DNA from: VFJQ01 sp044226525
Lineage (GTDB): Bacteria > Verrucomicrobiota > Verrucomicrobiia > Chthoniobacterales > Chthoniobacteraceae
NCBI GenBank assembly: GCA_044226525.1
Contig: JBGAGV010000026.1
Span: 70,991 to 134,990, forward strand
Length of the DNA stretch: 64,000 nucleotides
Direction: 5' to 3'
Shown in pieces: positions 28,327 through 36,867 of the stretch. Positions within the stretch are counted from its first letter, which is position 1, and every line of letters starts with the position of its first letter. A program made the position numbers and the translations under genes. The notes under the pieces were generated by a model. It saw only the letters and a program-made list of their open reading frames with translations. It made no database searches and was not told the origin of the DNA.

Positions 28327-28487
28327 GATGTGACGAGAAGTGGGTTAGGGTTGGGGTCGTATTGCTGAGGGAAGTGGGGCGGGAGTGCAATCGCGTGACG
28401 ATAGGGTGTCAACGCGGATTTTTAGCAACGAACGGAGGGGGCGGGGGGGCGTTGACAACGAGCCCCCGGCCTTGCACCCTTACCCCC

Positions 28488-29084
28488 ATGAGTGCTGTCG
28501 GCAGTCTCAGGACTTGGATCAGCCCGGAGGAGTATCTTCGTGGCGAACTTCTCAGCGAGGTCCGCCACGAGTATTGCGCTGGGGAAGTGTGGCCGATGGG
28601 GAGCGTGGACCCCGTGCATGCGATGTCGGGGGCGAGCGAGAATCACAACTACATTGCGGGGGATATTTTCACCGAACTGAATCTCAGCCTTCGTGGCAAA
28701 ACCTGCCGGGCCTTCATGAACGACATGAAAGTCCGCATTCGCCATGAGAGCGAGGACTGGTATTACTATCCGGATGTGCTCGTGAACTGCGATCCGGCGG
28801 GACAGCACAAATACTACTGCGAAACGCCAGCCGTGATCTTTGAAGTGTTGTCGCCGGATTCGGAAAGCCGGGATCGTCGTGAGAAGCGAATGGCATACGA
28901 AAAGTTTAGTTCACTCCACACCTACGTGCTCGTCGCGCAGGACCGGCGCGAGATTCTGGTGTTGCGCCGCACGTCGGAAGGTTGGTCGCGCGAGCTATTG
29001 CCGGATGCGGGCAACGCGGTGCGGTTGCCGGAGATCGGTTGCGAAATCCCCCTCGACGCGATTTACGCCCGGACCGGGCTGTAG
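28488..29084 (+). CDS. Uma2 family (DUF820) PD-(D/E)xK nuclease-like protein
   Basis: 198 residues from ATG 28488; a longer frame from 28362 has no family match at its start. Recognised from ISPEEYLRGELLSEVRHEY, then the nuclease-fold signatures YYPDVLV (Asp) and AVIFEVLSPDSESRDRREK (Glu and basic residues). Such genes are numerous in cyanobacteria and PVC genomes and have mostly unknown targets. It lies 68 bases upstream of dnaE. Confidence 0.9.
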   Translation: MSAVGSLRTWISPEEYLRGELLSEVRHEYCAGEVWPMGSVDPVHAMSGASENHNYIAGDIFTELNLSLRGKTCRAFMNDMKVRIRHESEDWYYYPDVLVNCDPAGQHKYYCETPAVIFEVLSPDSESRDRREKRMAYEKFSSLHTYVLVAQDRREILVLRRTSEGWSRELLPDAGNAVRLPEIGCEIPLDAIYARTGL

Positions 29085-29152
29085 GGCTGACGCGACTTTC
29101 GTGAAATCCCGCTTCCCGCGCGGCGCTCGCTTCGTATCGTTCGGGGACGCAC

Positions 29153-32100
29153 ATGGCTGACTCCTTCGTCCATCTTCACTGCCACACCGAATATTCGACC
29201 CTCGACGGCGCCTGTCGTGTCGGGGCGGCGGTGAAGAAGGCGGCGAAGCTCGGGATGCCTGCGCTGGCGATCACGGATCACGGCGTGATGTATGGGGCGG
29301 TGGAGTTTTACCAGGAGTGCAAGAAGGCGGAGATCAAACCGATCATCGGGTGCGAGGTATATGTCGCGCCGGATTCGCACCTGAAAAAATCGGCGACGGG
29401 GCAGAAAGAGTCGGCCTTTCATCTCACGCTGCTGGCTGGCAACGAAGCGGGTTACAAGAACCTGATGAAGCTCGTGTCGATCGCACATCTCGACGGGTTC
29501 TATTACAAGCCGCGCATCGACAAGGAACTGCTCGCCCAGCACGCGGAGGGGCTCATCGCGCTGAGCGGGTGTTTGAAGGGCGAGGTGCCTTACGCCATCC
29601 ACGCAGAGCAGAATCCGAAGAAAGCGATGGAGCTGGCGGCGACGTATCGCGACATCCTCGGGAAGGAGAACTTTTTCATGGAGCTGTGCGATCACGGCAT
29701 CGAACAGCAGCGCACGGTGAATGCGGCGCTGCCAGGGATGGCGCGCGATCTGGGGCTCGGGCTGGTGGCGACGAACGACGTGCATTTTCTCAGCCGCGAA
29801 GATCATGACGCGCACGATGCGCTCATTTGCATCGGCACGGGCTCGAACATCGCCGACGAGCGCCGCATGCGGTATGTCACCGAGGTTTATTTCAAGACGC
29901 CGGAGGAGATGCGCCACATCTGGCGCGATTACCCGGACGCTTGCGATAACACGCTGGCGATTGCGGAGCGCTGCGGATTCAAGCTCGACGATTCGCCGAA
30001 GTATCCCAACTACGCGCCGCCCCCGGGCAAGACGCAGAACGAATACCTGCGCGAAATCACGCTGGCCGGCATGCGCAAACGCTACGGCGCGGATGCGGAC
30101 TCGGAAGTCGTCCAGCGGCGCTTCGAACTGGAGATCGGGGTGCTGGAGAAGCAGGGGTTCGTGAATTATTTCCTCATCGTCTGGGACTTCATCAACTGGG
30201 CGAAGGAGCACGGCATTTCGGTCGGCCCGGGCCGCGGCTCGGCGGCCGGTTCGATGATCGCCTACGCGATGGGCATCACCGACATCGACCCGATCAAGTT
30301 CAAGCTGCTCTTCGAGCGCTTCCTGAATCCGGAGCGCGTGTCGCCGCCCGATATCGACGTGGACTTTTGCGTCAATCGCCGGGGCGAGGTGATCGATTAC
30401 GTGCGGCAGAAATACGGCGAGCGCGCCGTATCGCAGATCATCACCTTCGGCACGCTCGGTGCGAAATCGGTCGTGCGAGACGTCGGGCGCGTGATGGGGT
30501 GGGGCTATGGCGAAGCGGATCGCATCGCCAAGATGATCCCGAATGAGTTGAACATCACGCTGGCGGGTTTCGACAAAAAGAACAAGGACACCGGCGCGAT
30601 GGAGCACGTGCCGGGGGCGATCGACAAAAACCCCGAGCTGGCGCAGGCGGTAAAAACGGAGCCGGCGACGGCGCAACTCTGGGAGACGGCGGTGAAACTC
30701 GAAGGCCTGACGCGCGGGGTAGGTGTCCATGCGGCAGGGGTCGTCATCGGCGACCGAGATCTCAGCGATTACATCCCGCTGGCACGCGCGAACGATGGCT
30801 CGATCGTGAGCCAATACGCGATGGGCCCGCTCACCGACGTGGGCATGCTGAAGTGCGACTTCCTCGGCTTGAAGACGCTGACCGTCATCGCCGACGCGGT
30901 CGCACTCGTCCGCAAGCACACGCCGGATTTCGACATCGACCGTATTCCGCTCGACGACACCGCGACTTTCAACATCTACAACCAGGGCGAAACCATCGGC
31001 GTGTTCCAGGTCGAGTCCGGCGGCATGGTCGGCGTGTGCCGGAAATTCGACGTCAACGACATCGAGGACATCAACGCTATTCTCGCGCTGTATCGCCCCG
31101 GCCCGATGGACCTCATCCCGGACTACGTGAAGCGGAAGAAAGGCCTGCAAAAAGTGAAGGCCCCGCACAAGTTGCTCGATGGGGTAACGAAGGAAACCTA
31201 TGGCGTGCTGGTCTATCAGGAGCAGGTCATGCAGGCCGCTCAGGTGATGGCGGGTTACACGCTCGGCGGCGCCGATCTTCTCCGCCGCGCGATGGGCAAG
31301 AAGGACGTGAAGAAGATGGCCGAGGAGCGGGTGAAGTTCCGCGAAGGCTGCGCGAAGCACCACGGCATCAAGCCCGAGGTGGCCGATGAAGTGTTCGATA
31401 CGCTGGAGAAATTCGCGGGTTACGGCTTCAACCGTTCGCACTCCGCCGCGTATGCGTGGGTGAGCTACCAGACCGCGTATCTCAAGGCGAACTACCCGGT
31501 GGAGTTCATGGCAGCGGTGATGAGCAACGAAGTTTCCAACACTGAAAAGATCAGCACCTTCGTTGCTGAGTGCGAGCGGCTGGGGATGAAGATTTTGCCG
31601 CCGGATATCAATCTCGCCGGACTCAAATTCGAGCCAGCCGAAGTGAACGTGGAAGGCGTCGAAGCGCTGAAAGCGTCCCGACGTCAAAAGCCTGCCGACA
31701 CCGAAGCCGCGGAAGCCGATGCGATGTCGCACCGCTTTGAAGATCTGCCGGAAGAGAAGGAGAAACCGAAGAAGAACGGCAAGGGGGCGAAGAAAGAAGC
31801 GGCGCCGGTCGTGGTGGTGCCGGAGAAGCCGCATCTGGGCGCGATTCGCTTCGGTCTGGCAGCGATCAAAAACGTGGGCGAGAGCGCCATGGAGGCGGCC
31901 ATCGCCGAGCGCGACCGGAGCGGCGCGTTCGCTTCGCTGGAAGATTTCTGCGGGCGGGTGGACTCGAAGAAGATCAACAAGAAGTCCGTCGAGTGCCTGG
32001 TGAAGTGCGGGGCGTTCGACTTCATGGGCGTGGAGCGCGCACAGCTTTTCAGCGAGATCGATGGTGCGATGGCGGCCGCCGCCAGCGCGCATCGCGACCG

Positions 32101-32806
32101 AGCGGCGGGGCAATCGTCGCTTTTCGATGTCTTCGAGACCGCGCCGAAAAAATCCGCAACTACCGCCGCCGCCCGCGTGGCCCCCTGGCCGCAGAACGAG
32201 AAGCTGGCTTACGAAAAAGAGCTGCTTGGCTTCTACGTGACCGGGCACCCGCTGGATGAATATCGTCCGCTGCTGGAAGGCGGTAAATATGTGCCGATCG
32301 CCATGCTGGCCGAGCAGGAGGACAAGAGCACGGTCTCCATCGCCGGGGCTCTCGCGTCGGTGGAAAAGAAGTTCACGAAGAAGGATTCCAAACCGTTCGC
32401 CATCGTGGTGCTCGAAGACCTCACCGACCAGGTCGAGGTGATGATCTGGAGCGAGGCTTTCGGCAAGGCGCAGCAACATCTCGTGCAGGGCAATGTGGTG
32501 TCGATTACCGGCCGGCTGAGCCTGCGTGATGAAGGCGTGCGCCTCGCCGCGGACGAGTTGAAGCCCCTCAAGAAACCGGCTCCAAAGGAATCGCCGCTCG
32601 TGCTGACCTTTGACCGAGCGCAGACCTCCGAGGCCGATCTGGTGGCGGTGCGCGATGCGCTGGCGGCGAGCCCGGGCACACGGCGAGTGGAGTTTGTCTT
32701 CCTCGGAGAAGACGGGCGGCGCCTGAAGCTGGCGGTGGGCGACCAGCTCCGTGTGACGCTGACCGACGATGCTCGCTCCCGGCTCGCCCCGTGGTTGCGC
32801 CCTTGA
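29153..32806 (+). CDS. dnaE: DNA polymerase III alpha subunit
   Basis: 1217 residues. Main replicative polymerase. The PHP domain is at the N-terminus (FVHLHCHTEYSTLDGA, ITDHGVMYG). The polymerase core carries the catalytic PDIDVDF (D400, D402), preceded by GPGRGSAAGSMIAYA. A helix-hairpin-helix region (GYGFNRSHSAAYAWVSYQ) and a C-terminal OB-fold (VSIAGALASVEKKF, about 1060-1130) follow. A lysine-rich linker of about 50 residues (PEEKEKPKKNGKGAKKEAAP, about 865-890) is inserted before LGAIRFGLAAIKNVG and is longer than in E. coli. No proofreading domain, so DnaE1 type. Confidence 0.98.
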   Translation: MADSFVHLHCHTEYSTLDGACRVGAAVKKAAKLGMPALAITDHGVMYGAVEFYQECKKAEIKPIIGCEVYVAPDSHLKKSATGQKESAFHLTLLAGNEAGYKNLMKLVSIAHLDGFYYKPRIDKELLAQHAEGLIALSGCLKGEVPYAIHAEQNPKKAMELAATYRDILGKENFFMELCDHGIEQQRTVNAALPGMARDLGLGLVATNDVHFLSREDHDAHDALICIGTGSNIADERRMRYVTEVYFKTPEEMRHIWRDYPDACDNTLAIAERCGFKLDDSPKYPNYAPPPGKTQNEYLREITLAGMRKRYGADADSEVVQRRFELEIGVLEKQGFVNYFLIVWDFINWAKEHGISVGPGRGSAAGSMIAYAMGITDIDPIKFKLLFERFLNPERVSPPDIDVDFCVNRRGEVIDYVRQKYGERAVSQIITFGTLGAKSVVRDVGRVMGWGYGEADRIAKMIPNELNITLAGFDKKNKDTGAMEHVPGAIDKNPELAQAVKTEPATAQLWETAVKLEGLTRGVGVHAAGVVIGDRDLSDYIPLARANDGSIVSQYAMGPLTDVGMLKCDFLGLKTLTVIADAVALVRKHTPDFDIDRIPLDDTATFNIYNQGETIGVFQVESGGMVGVCRKFDVNDIEDINAILALYRPGPMDLIPDYVKRKKGLQKVKAPHKLLDGVTKETYGVLVYQEQVMQAAQVMAGYTLGGADLLRRAMGKKDVKKMAEERVKFREGCAKHHGIKPEVADEVFDTLEKFAGYGFNRSHSAAYAWVSYQTAYLKANYPVEFMAAVMSNEVSNTEKISTFVAECERLGMKILPPDINLAGLKFEPAEVNVEGVEALKASRRQKPADTEAAEADAMSHRFEDLPEEKEKPKKNGKGAKKEAAPVVVVPEKPHLGAIRFGLAAIKNVGESAMEAAIAERDRSGAFASLEDFCGRVDSKKINKKSVECLVKCGAFDFMGVERAQLFSEIDGAMAAAASAHRDRAAGQSSLFDVFETAPKKSATTAAARVAPWPQNEKLAYEKELLGFYVTGHPLDEYRPLLEGGKYVPIAMLAEQEDKSTVSIAGALASVEKKFTKKDSKPFAIVVLEDLTDQVEVMIWSEAFGKAQQHLVQGNVVSITGRLSLRDEGVRLAADELKPLKKPAPKESPLVLTFDRAQTSEADLVAVRDALAASPGTRRVEFVFLGEDGRRLKLAVGDQLRVTLTDDARSRLAPWLRP

Positions 32807-32856
32807 TGCGCGCGGCTTCGCGGGTTTAACTGATCATCCAGCAAATTTCCCAAAAC

Positions 32857-33354
32857 ATGGCTCTTACCGAAGAACAGAAAAAAGCAGTCGCCGTCTGGAT
32901 CGAAGAAGGCGCCAAGCCTGCCGACGTGCAGGGGCGCCTCGAAAAGGAATTCGACGTGCGGATGACCTACATGGAGGTGCGTTTCCTCATCGACGACCTG
33001 AAGGTGATGCCGAAGGACCCGCCGCCGCCCGAGCCGGCCAAACCGGCTGAGCCTGCCGAGTCTGCGGTGCCCGAGCCCGAAGCCGCGCTACCGGGCGAGG
33101 CTTCACTGGATGATGATCTTCCCGCTTTTGAGGGCGGCAGCGGTGTTTCGGTGCAGGTCGATACGCTCACCAAGCCCGGCACGATGGTCAGCGGCAAGGC
33201 GACGATGTCCGACGGCAAAACGGTCGAGTGGTATCTCGATCAATACGGCCGTCTTGGCATGGTCGGTCCCGAAGCGGGGTATCGTCCGCCGCAGCAGGAC
33301 ATCCCGGCGTTCCAGTCCGCGCTGGAGCGTGAATTGCAGAAGATGGGCATATGA
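32857..33354 (+). CDS. Hypothetical soluble protein with Pro/Glu-rich linker
   Basis: 165 residues. The N-terminal 45 residues are helical and HTH-like (WIEEGAKPADVQGRLEKEF), a Pro/Ala/Glu linker follows (about 50-85), and the C-terminal part is compact (SGKATMSDGKTVEWYLDQYG), ending in a short helix. Its stop overlaps the next start (ATGA), so it is coupled to the binding-protein-like gene. Similar proteins occur in Verrucomicrobia, but I know of no function. Confidence 0.75.
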   Translation: MALTEEQKKAVAVWIEEGAKPADVQGRLEKEFDVRMTYMEVRFLIDDLKVMPKDPPPPEPAKPAEPAESAVPEPEAALPGEASLDDDLPAFEGGSGVSVQVDTLTKPGTMVSGKATMSDGKTVEWYLDQYGRLGMVGPEAGYRPPQQDIPAFQSALERELQKMGI

Positions 33355-34211
33355 TCGCGCGCGCGTGGCTGATCCTGGCAACTTTGGCGGTCGCCGCACA
33401 TGGCGAACCGTTGCGAGTGCTCGGGTCATCCACCACTGCGACAGCCGTCCGTCCTGCGACTAACGCGATCGCCGAAGCCACCGGCGCCGACCTCGCTTTC
33501 GAGACGAGAGTCAGTAGCTCCGATGCGATTCGCTCCGTGGCCAATGGGCGTGTCGATCTCGCGATGTCCACGCGCGCCGTCACCTCGAATGACCGAACCA
33601 TTAATCCGAAGGCGCTGCTGTTCGACGTGCAGATCGGCATTCAGGTGCTCGTGCCGCTCGTGTCCAAGGCGACGTGGGACGCCGGTCTGCGCGCGGTGAA
33701 GAAGGATGACCTGATCAAACTTTACGAAGGCGATCTTCCCACGTGGAAAGCGGTGGGGGGGCCGGATCTCAAGGCGGCGTTCGTCAATCCGACCGACGGT
33801 CGCGGGGTGTGGGAGCCTTTTGTGATCTGGCTCTATGGCGATCTCCACCGGGTCGGCCCTGGGCGGCGCTGGAAATCTGCCGCCACCAACGAGCAAGCGC
33901 GCAATCTCGTGCTTGCGACGCCCGGAGCGGTCTCGGTGGCGCCGCCCAAGTGGGTCGATGGGGAGCAAACCTTCGCGCTCTCGATTGTCGGTGAGGACGG
34001 CGCAAAGATCGAACCGACCGAGGCGAATTTTCGCTCTGGCAAATGGCCCCTCACGCGCCCCCTCGTGCTGGTGGCGGGCGATAAGCCGACCGGTCTGCTG
34101 CGCAAAACGCTCGAGTTCATGGTGAGCCCGAAAGGGCAGGAGTATGTGGCCGCAGCGGAGTTTTTGCCGAGGCCGCAAGCGGAGGAAGAAATGGCGGCGA
34201 GGTTCAAGTAA
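33351..34211 (+). CDS. PstS-like periplasmic substrate-binding protein
   Basis: 286 residues; starts at 33351 inside the previous stop. The signal peptide is MIARAWLILATLAVAAHG. The core shows the PBP type-2 pattern of phosphate-type binding proteins: LGSSTTATAVRPATNAIAEA, VANGRVDLAMSTRAVT, then DLIKLYEGDLPTWKAVGG and FMVSPKGQEYVAAAEFLP. No pstC/A/B genes are nearby, so it may be an orphan sensor or scavenging protein. The ligand is probably phosphate or a similar oxyanion, but this is inferred. Confidence 0.85.
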   Translation: MIARAWLILATLAVAAHGEPLRVLGSSTTATAVRPATNAIAEATGADLAFETRVSSSDAIRSVANGRVDLAMSTRAVTSNDRTINPKALLFDVQIGIQVLVPLVSKATWDAGLRAVKKDDLIKLYEGDLPTWKAVGGPDLKAAFVNPTDGRGVWEPFVIWLYGDLHRVGPGRRWKSAATNEQARNLVLATPGAVSVAPPKWVDGEQTFALSIVGEDGAKIEPTEANFRSGKWPLTRPLVLVAGDKPTGLLRKTLEFMVSPKGQEYVAAAEFLPRPQAEEEMAARFK

Positions 34212-34226
34212 CCGGCGCGGTTACTT

Positions 34227-34245
34227 GGAATGACGAATGACGAAG
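34227..34245. repeat. Short heptamer repeat
   Basis: GGAATGACGAATGACGAA: two complete units of GAATGAC plus the start of a third, in the 60-base gap between two convergent genes. Confidence 0.45.
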
Positions 34246-34271
34246 AAAGTGGGCGCTTCGGGCGGAAGAGA

Positions 34272-35444
34272 CTACACCCCGGCGCGGTCGAGGATTGAGG
34301 CGACGACCTTGGTGGCTTCGAAATACTCTGCGGCGATTTCGTGGGCGGCGCGGCAGTGGGCGGCGTAGTCTGCGCGGATGGATCTGGCGGCTTCGGCGAT
34401 TTCCTCGGCGGTGCGGAAGGTGAGCAGGCCGCGACCGGTGGGGAGATGGCGTGAGAAGCCGGTTTCCTGGGTGATGACGGGGCGGCCTGCGGCGAGATAA
34501 CACGCGGTGCGGTCGCTGAACCAGCCGGTGTGCAGACGCACATATTGATCCTTCGCGACGGTGAATTCGCCGCGCGATTGCTGAATGTAGCGAACGTAGG
34601 CGTCGAGGTCGTCGCTGATCGGCGTCGCCTCAATCAAGCGCCAACCGTGGGATTCGAGCTGGGTGCGGGTGGCCGTGTCTTTGATGTTCGTGGCCATCTC
34701 TACGGGCTCGCCGATTTGCTCGGGCGCATCGGCGAAGCGCAGGAATTCGAGCGATTTGCTCCAGTGGTATTTGTCGCCGCGCCACTCGATGTCCTTGAGG
34801 CCGCTGGTGTTCCAGTTCGCGATCGTGGTGAAGACGGCGTCGGAGGGTGGGGGAGCGCTCGCTTTCCACAGATCGGTGACTACCGACTGGCGGGTGGGGA
34901 GCCAGCGGTAGCCGTGCAGCGGCACGGGGAATTCAGGGCTGCCAATGTTTTCGCCGAAGGTGAAGAGCGCCCGGTGGCGGTCGAGGTATTCGCGCGGAGA
35001 GTTGTCGCCGTTGTCGAGGCGGACCTGTTCGAGGCCGGGATCGCTTTCGACGTAGATCAGGTTCGAGGCGCCGTGCAGTTCCTCGTGAATCTCTTGGGTG
35101 CCGCAGATGTTCAGCGCGGCGTCGGAAGTGCGGATGAGGTCGCGGATTTTCTCCCGGCTCAGGCCGGCGGTGGGTTGATCGGGGAGGAAGCGGGCGCAGA
35201 ATCCCCAGCGCCCCTCGAAGCCGAAGCGGCGGCCCAAGCGATCGAGCAGGTCGGGGACGTAGGACCAGTCGGTGCCGTAGGAAAAGTTTCCTGGGTGATA
35301 GACGAGGCGCGCGGAGTCTTCGCAGTAGAAGACTTCGTAACCAAGACGCTGCAGCCCCACGATGTAGTGCAGGTGCTGCCAGACGACTCCCGCGACCGGG
35401 ATACCGGCCATGAACCCCATGACGACGATGCGTTTACGAGACAT
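34272..35444 (-). CDS. Glycosyltransferase-like protein (GT-B type)
   Basis: 390 residues from ATG 35444 (MSRKRIVVMGFMAGIPVAG); an ATG at 35462 adds six residues. The N-terminal Rossmann-like half has VVWQHLHYIVGLQRLGYEV, as in GT-B enzymes that search along a glycine-rich loop. The C-terminal half carries the nucleotide-sugar-binding pattern RTACYLAAGRPVITQETGF followed by GLLTFRTAEEIAEAARSI. The donor and acceptor are unknown. It lies downstream of an acetyltransferase gene on the same strand; both might modify a surface glycan. Confidence 0.75.
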   Translation of the reverse strand: MSRKRIVVMGFMAGIPVAGVVWQHLHYIVGLQRLGYEVFYCEDSARLVYHPGNFSYGTDWSYVPDLLDRLGRRFGFEGRWGFCARFLPDQPTAGLSREKIRDLIRTSDAALNICGTQEIHEELHGASNLIYVESDPGLEQVRLDNGDNSPREYLDRHRALFTFGENIGSPEFPVPLHGYRWLPTRQSVVTDLWKASAPPPSDAVFTTIANWNTSGLKDIEWRGDKYHWSKSLEFLRFADAPEQIGEPVEMATNIKDTATRTQLESHGWRLIEATPISDDLDAYVRYIQQSRGEFTVAKDQYVRLHTGWFSDRTACYLAAGRPVITQETGFSRHLPTGRGLLTFRTAEEIAEAARSIRADYAAHCRAAHEIAAEYFEATKVVASILDRAGV

Positions 35445-35529
35445 CAGGAACGGGCGAGGCAAAAGGAGCAGATGGACGAGCGCTGCATGGTGATCCGACG
35501 ATTCGTCCGCTCATCGATTCAAATCGCTT

Positions 35530-36117
35530 TCAAGGAATTTGCTTCACGATGGTCGCGGGATTGCCGGCGACGATGGAATTGGGCGGGACATCGCGGGTGA
35601 CGATGGCCCCGGCGGCGACAATGCTGCCTTTGCCGATGCGGACGCCTTTCAGGATTACCGCGCCCATGCCGATCCAGACATCGTCTTCGATGATCACCGG
35701 CTTGGTTTTGATCTCCGGGCGCGGCGGGCGATCGGGGAGAAAGGGCGCGAGAGCCATCGCATCGATGCGGCGCTGGGCCGGGTCGATGGGGTGAAAGTCG
35801 CTGTCGGCAATCCCGACGTTCCACGAAATGAGGCAATAGCTGCCGATTTCGATGCGCTCCTCGGCCATGATGATGGCGCCGTTGAGCAGGGTGAAGTCGC
35901 CGACCTTGCACGAGCCCTTCGGGCCGATGGAAAACGAACAGCCCGCGTAGGCGCTGACGTGGTTTCCCAGTTCGATCGCGCGCTCCAGTTTACTGCGATT
36001 GAACCGGAAGATTTGCGCCGTCTCGACATAGACGCCGTCGCCCCAGAAGACGTTCGGTGGAATGGGAATCGGGTGCCAGTCTCCCTCGATGCGGCGGTCG
36101 GCGTTGATGTTCGTCAC
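35530..36117 (-). CDS. Left-handed beta-helix (hexapeptide) O-acetyltransferase
   Basis: About 195 residues. No ATG is available near the N-terminus. I use the GTG at 36117 (VTNINADRRIEGDW); a TTG at 36135 is possible, so the start is uncertain. Hexapeptide repeats are visible in KVGDFTLLNGAIIMAEERIEI and in VWIGMGAVILKGVRIGKGSI VAAGAIVTRDVPPNSIVAGNPA, the classical end of maltose/galactoside-type acetyltransferases. It would acetylate a sugar hydroxyl with acetyl-CoA. Neighbour on the same strand is the glycosyltransferase. Confidence 0.88.
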   Translation of the reverse strand: MTNINADRRIEGDWHPIPIPPNVFWGDGVYVETAQIFRFNRSKLERAIELGNHVSAYAGCSFSIGPKGSCKVGDFTLLNGAIIMAEERIEIGSYCLISWNVGIADSDFHPIDPAQRRIDAMALAPFLPDRPPRPEIKTKPVIIEDDVWIGMGAVILKGVRIGKGSIVAAGAIVTRDVPPNSIVAGNPATIVKQIP

Positions 36118-36315
36118 TGGTTGAGCAATCCACAATCGGAGCCCGAGCGCAAGCCGCGCGCCTTGAGATTGAGCGACCGTGACTCGATTTTATTCGGCAA
36201 AGCGCGGGCGCATCCCCAGCGTTGTGAAACCGCCCGGGTTGCCAGGGCAGCGCGCGACCCTGGCAGGCGGGGTGCCTGCCCTCCATTAACACCGTCGAGG
36301 AACGTCGTCTCGACG

Positions 36316-36669
36316 TTAGCTCTGGAACTTCAGCGGCATGCCGCCGCGGGCCATGGCGTCGTGCTCGGCGTCGGTGCAGGCGGAGTTGAGCGGGACGTTG
36401 GTGGTCTTCTCGGAACCGCCGACGAGGCCGTTTTGCAGGAGATACTGTTCGAGCTCTTCGCCGCTGATGTCGGCGAGCATCACGCCATTGACTTCCAGCG
36501 TGGGCTGGAGGTCCTGGCCGCTCTTCTGTTCCATTTCCCAACGGAACGCGGGGTTCTGCTGGATGTCCTTGTCCTCGAAGGGAAGGTCATACTTGGCGAG
36601 CACGGCGCGGACGCCGCGGCTCCAGCCACAGGAAGTTTTCAGCCAGGCGGTGATAGTGGGTTTGCTCAT
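36316..36669 (-). CDS. Glutaredoxin-family protein
   Basis: 117 residues. Thioredoxin fold opening with ITAWLKTSCGWSRGVRAVL; the active site is CGWS, so only the first cysteine is present (monothiol type; bacterial monothiol glutaredoxins usually have CGFS). The glutathione-site-like DLQPTLEVNG shows a TP-type region (QPT). A C-terminal tail of about 35 residues has one more cysteine (NSACTDAEH). Role: iron-sulfur or thiol handling. Confidence 0.82.
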   Translation of the reverse strand: MSKPTITAWLKTSCGWSRGVRAVLAKYDLPFEDKDIQQNPAFRWEMEQKSGQDLQPTLEVNGVMLADISGEELEQYLLQNGLVGGSEKTTNVPLNSACTDAEHDAMARGGMPLKFQS

Positions 36670-36771
36670 GGTCGTAAGTCGTTAGGAAAATCTGGAACGG
36701 AGAGTAATCCATCGGCTGCGGAAAGGGAAGTGCAAGTCCCGGTTGCGCGGCGTCATAAGGACAAAAGAAAA

Positions 36772-36800
36772 CCCCGGCGGGAGCGGACTCCCAGCCGGGG
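36772..36800 (-). terminator. Rho-independent terminator of rpsA
   Basis: CCCCGGC / GCCGGGG outer stem continued by GGGAG / CTCCC, with one unpaired A. On the minus strand it is followed by TTTTCTTTTG. It starts 68 bases after the rpsA stop. Confidence 0.88.
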
Positions 36801-36867
36801 CTGAATTCTGGCCGGATCAGACGCGGTGCATGTCGCCATGCGCCGGCGCCTGGTCGGTAGAGGTTCG

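Noticed and set aside
29063..32479. 1138-residue minus-strand frame across dnaE
   Set aside because: Pure mirror of dnaE codons (His/Arg/Val-rich), no domain pattern.
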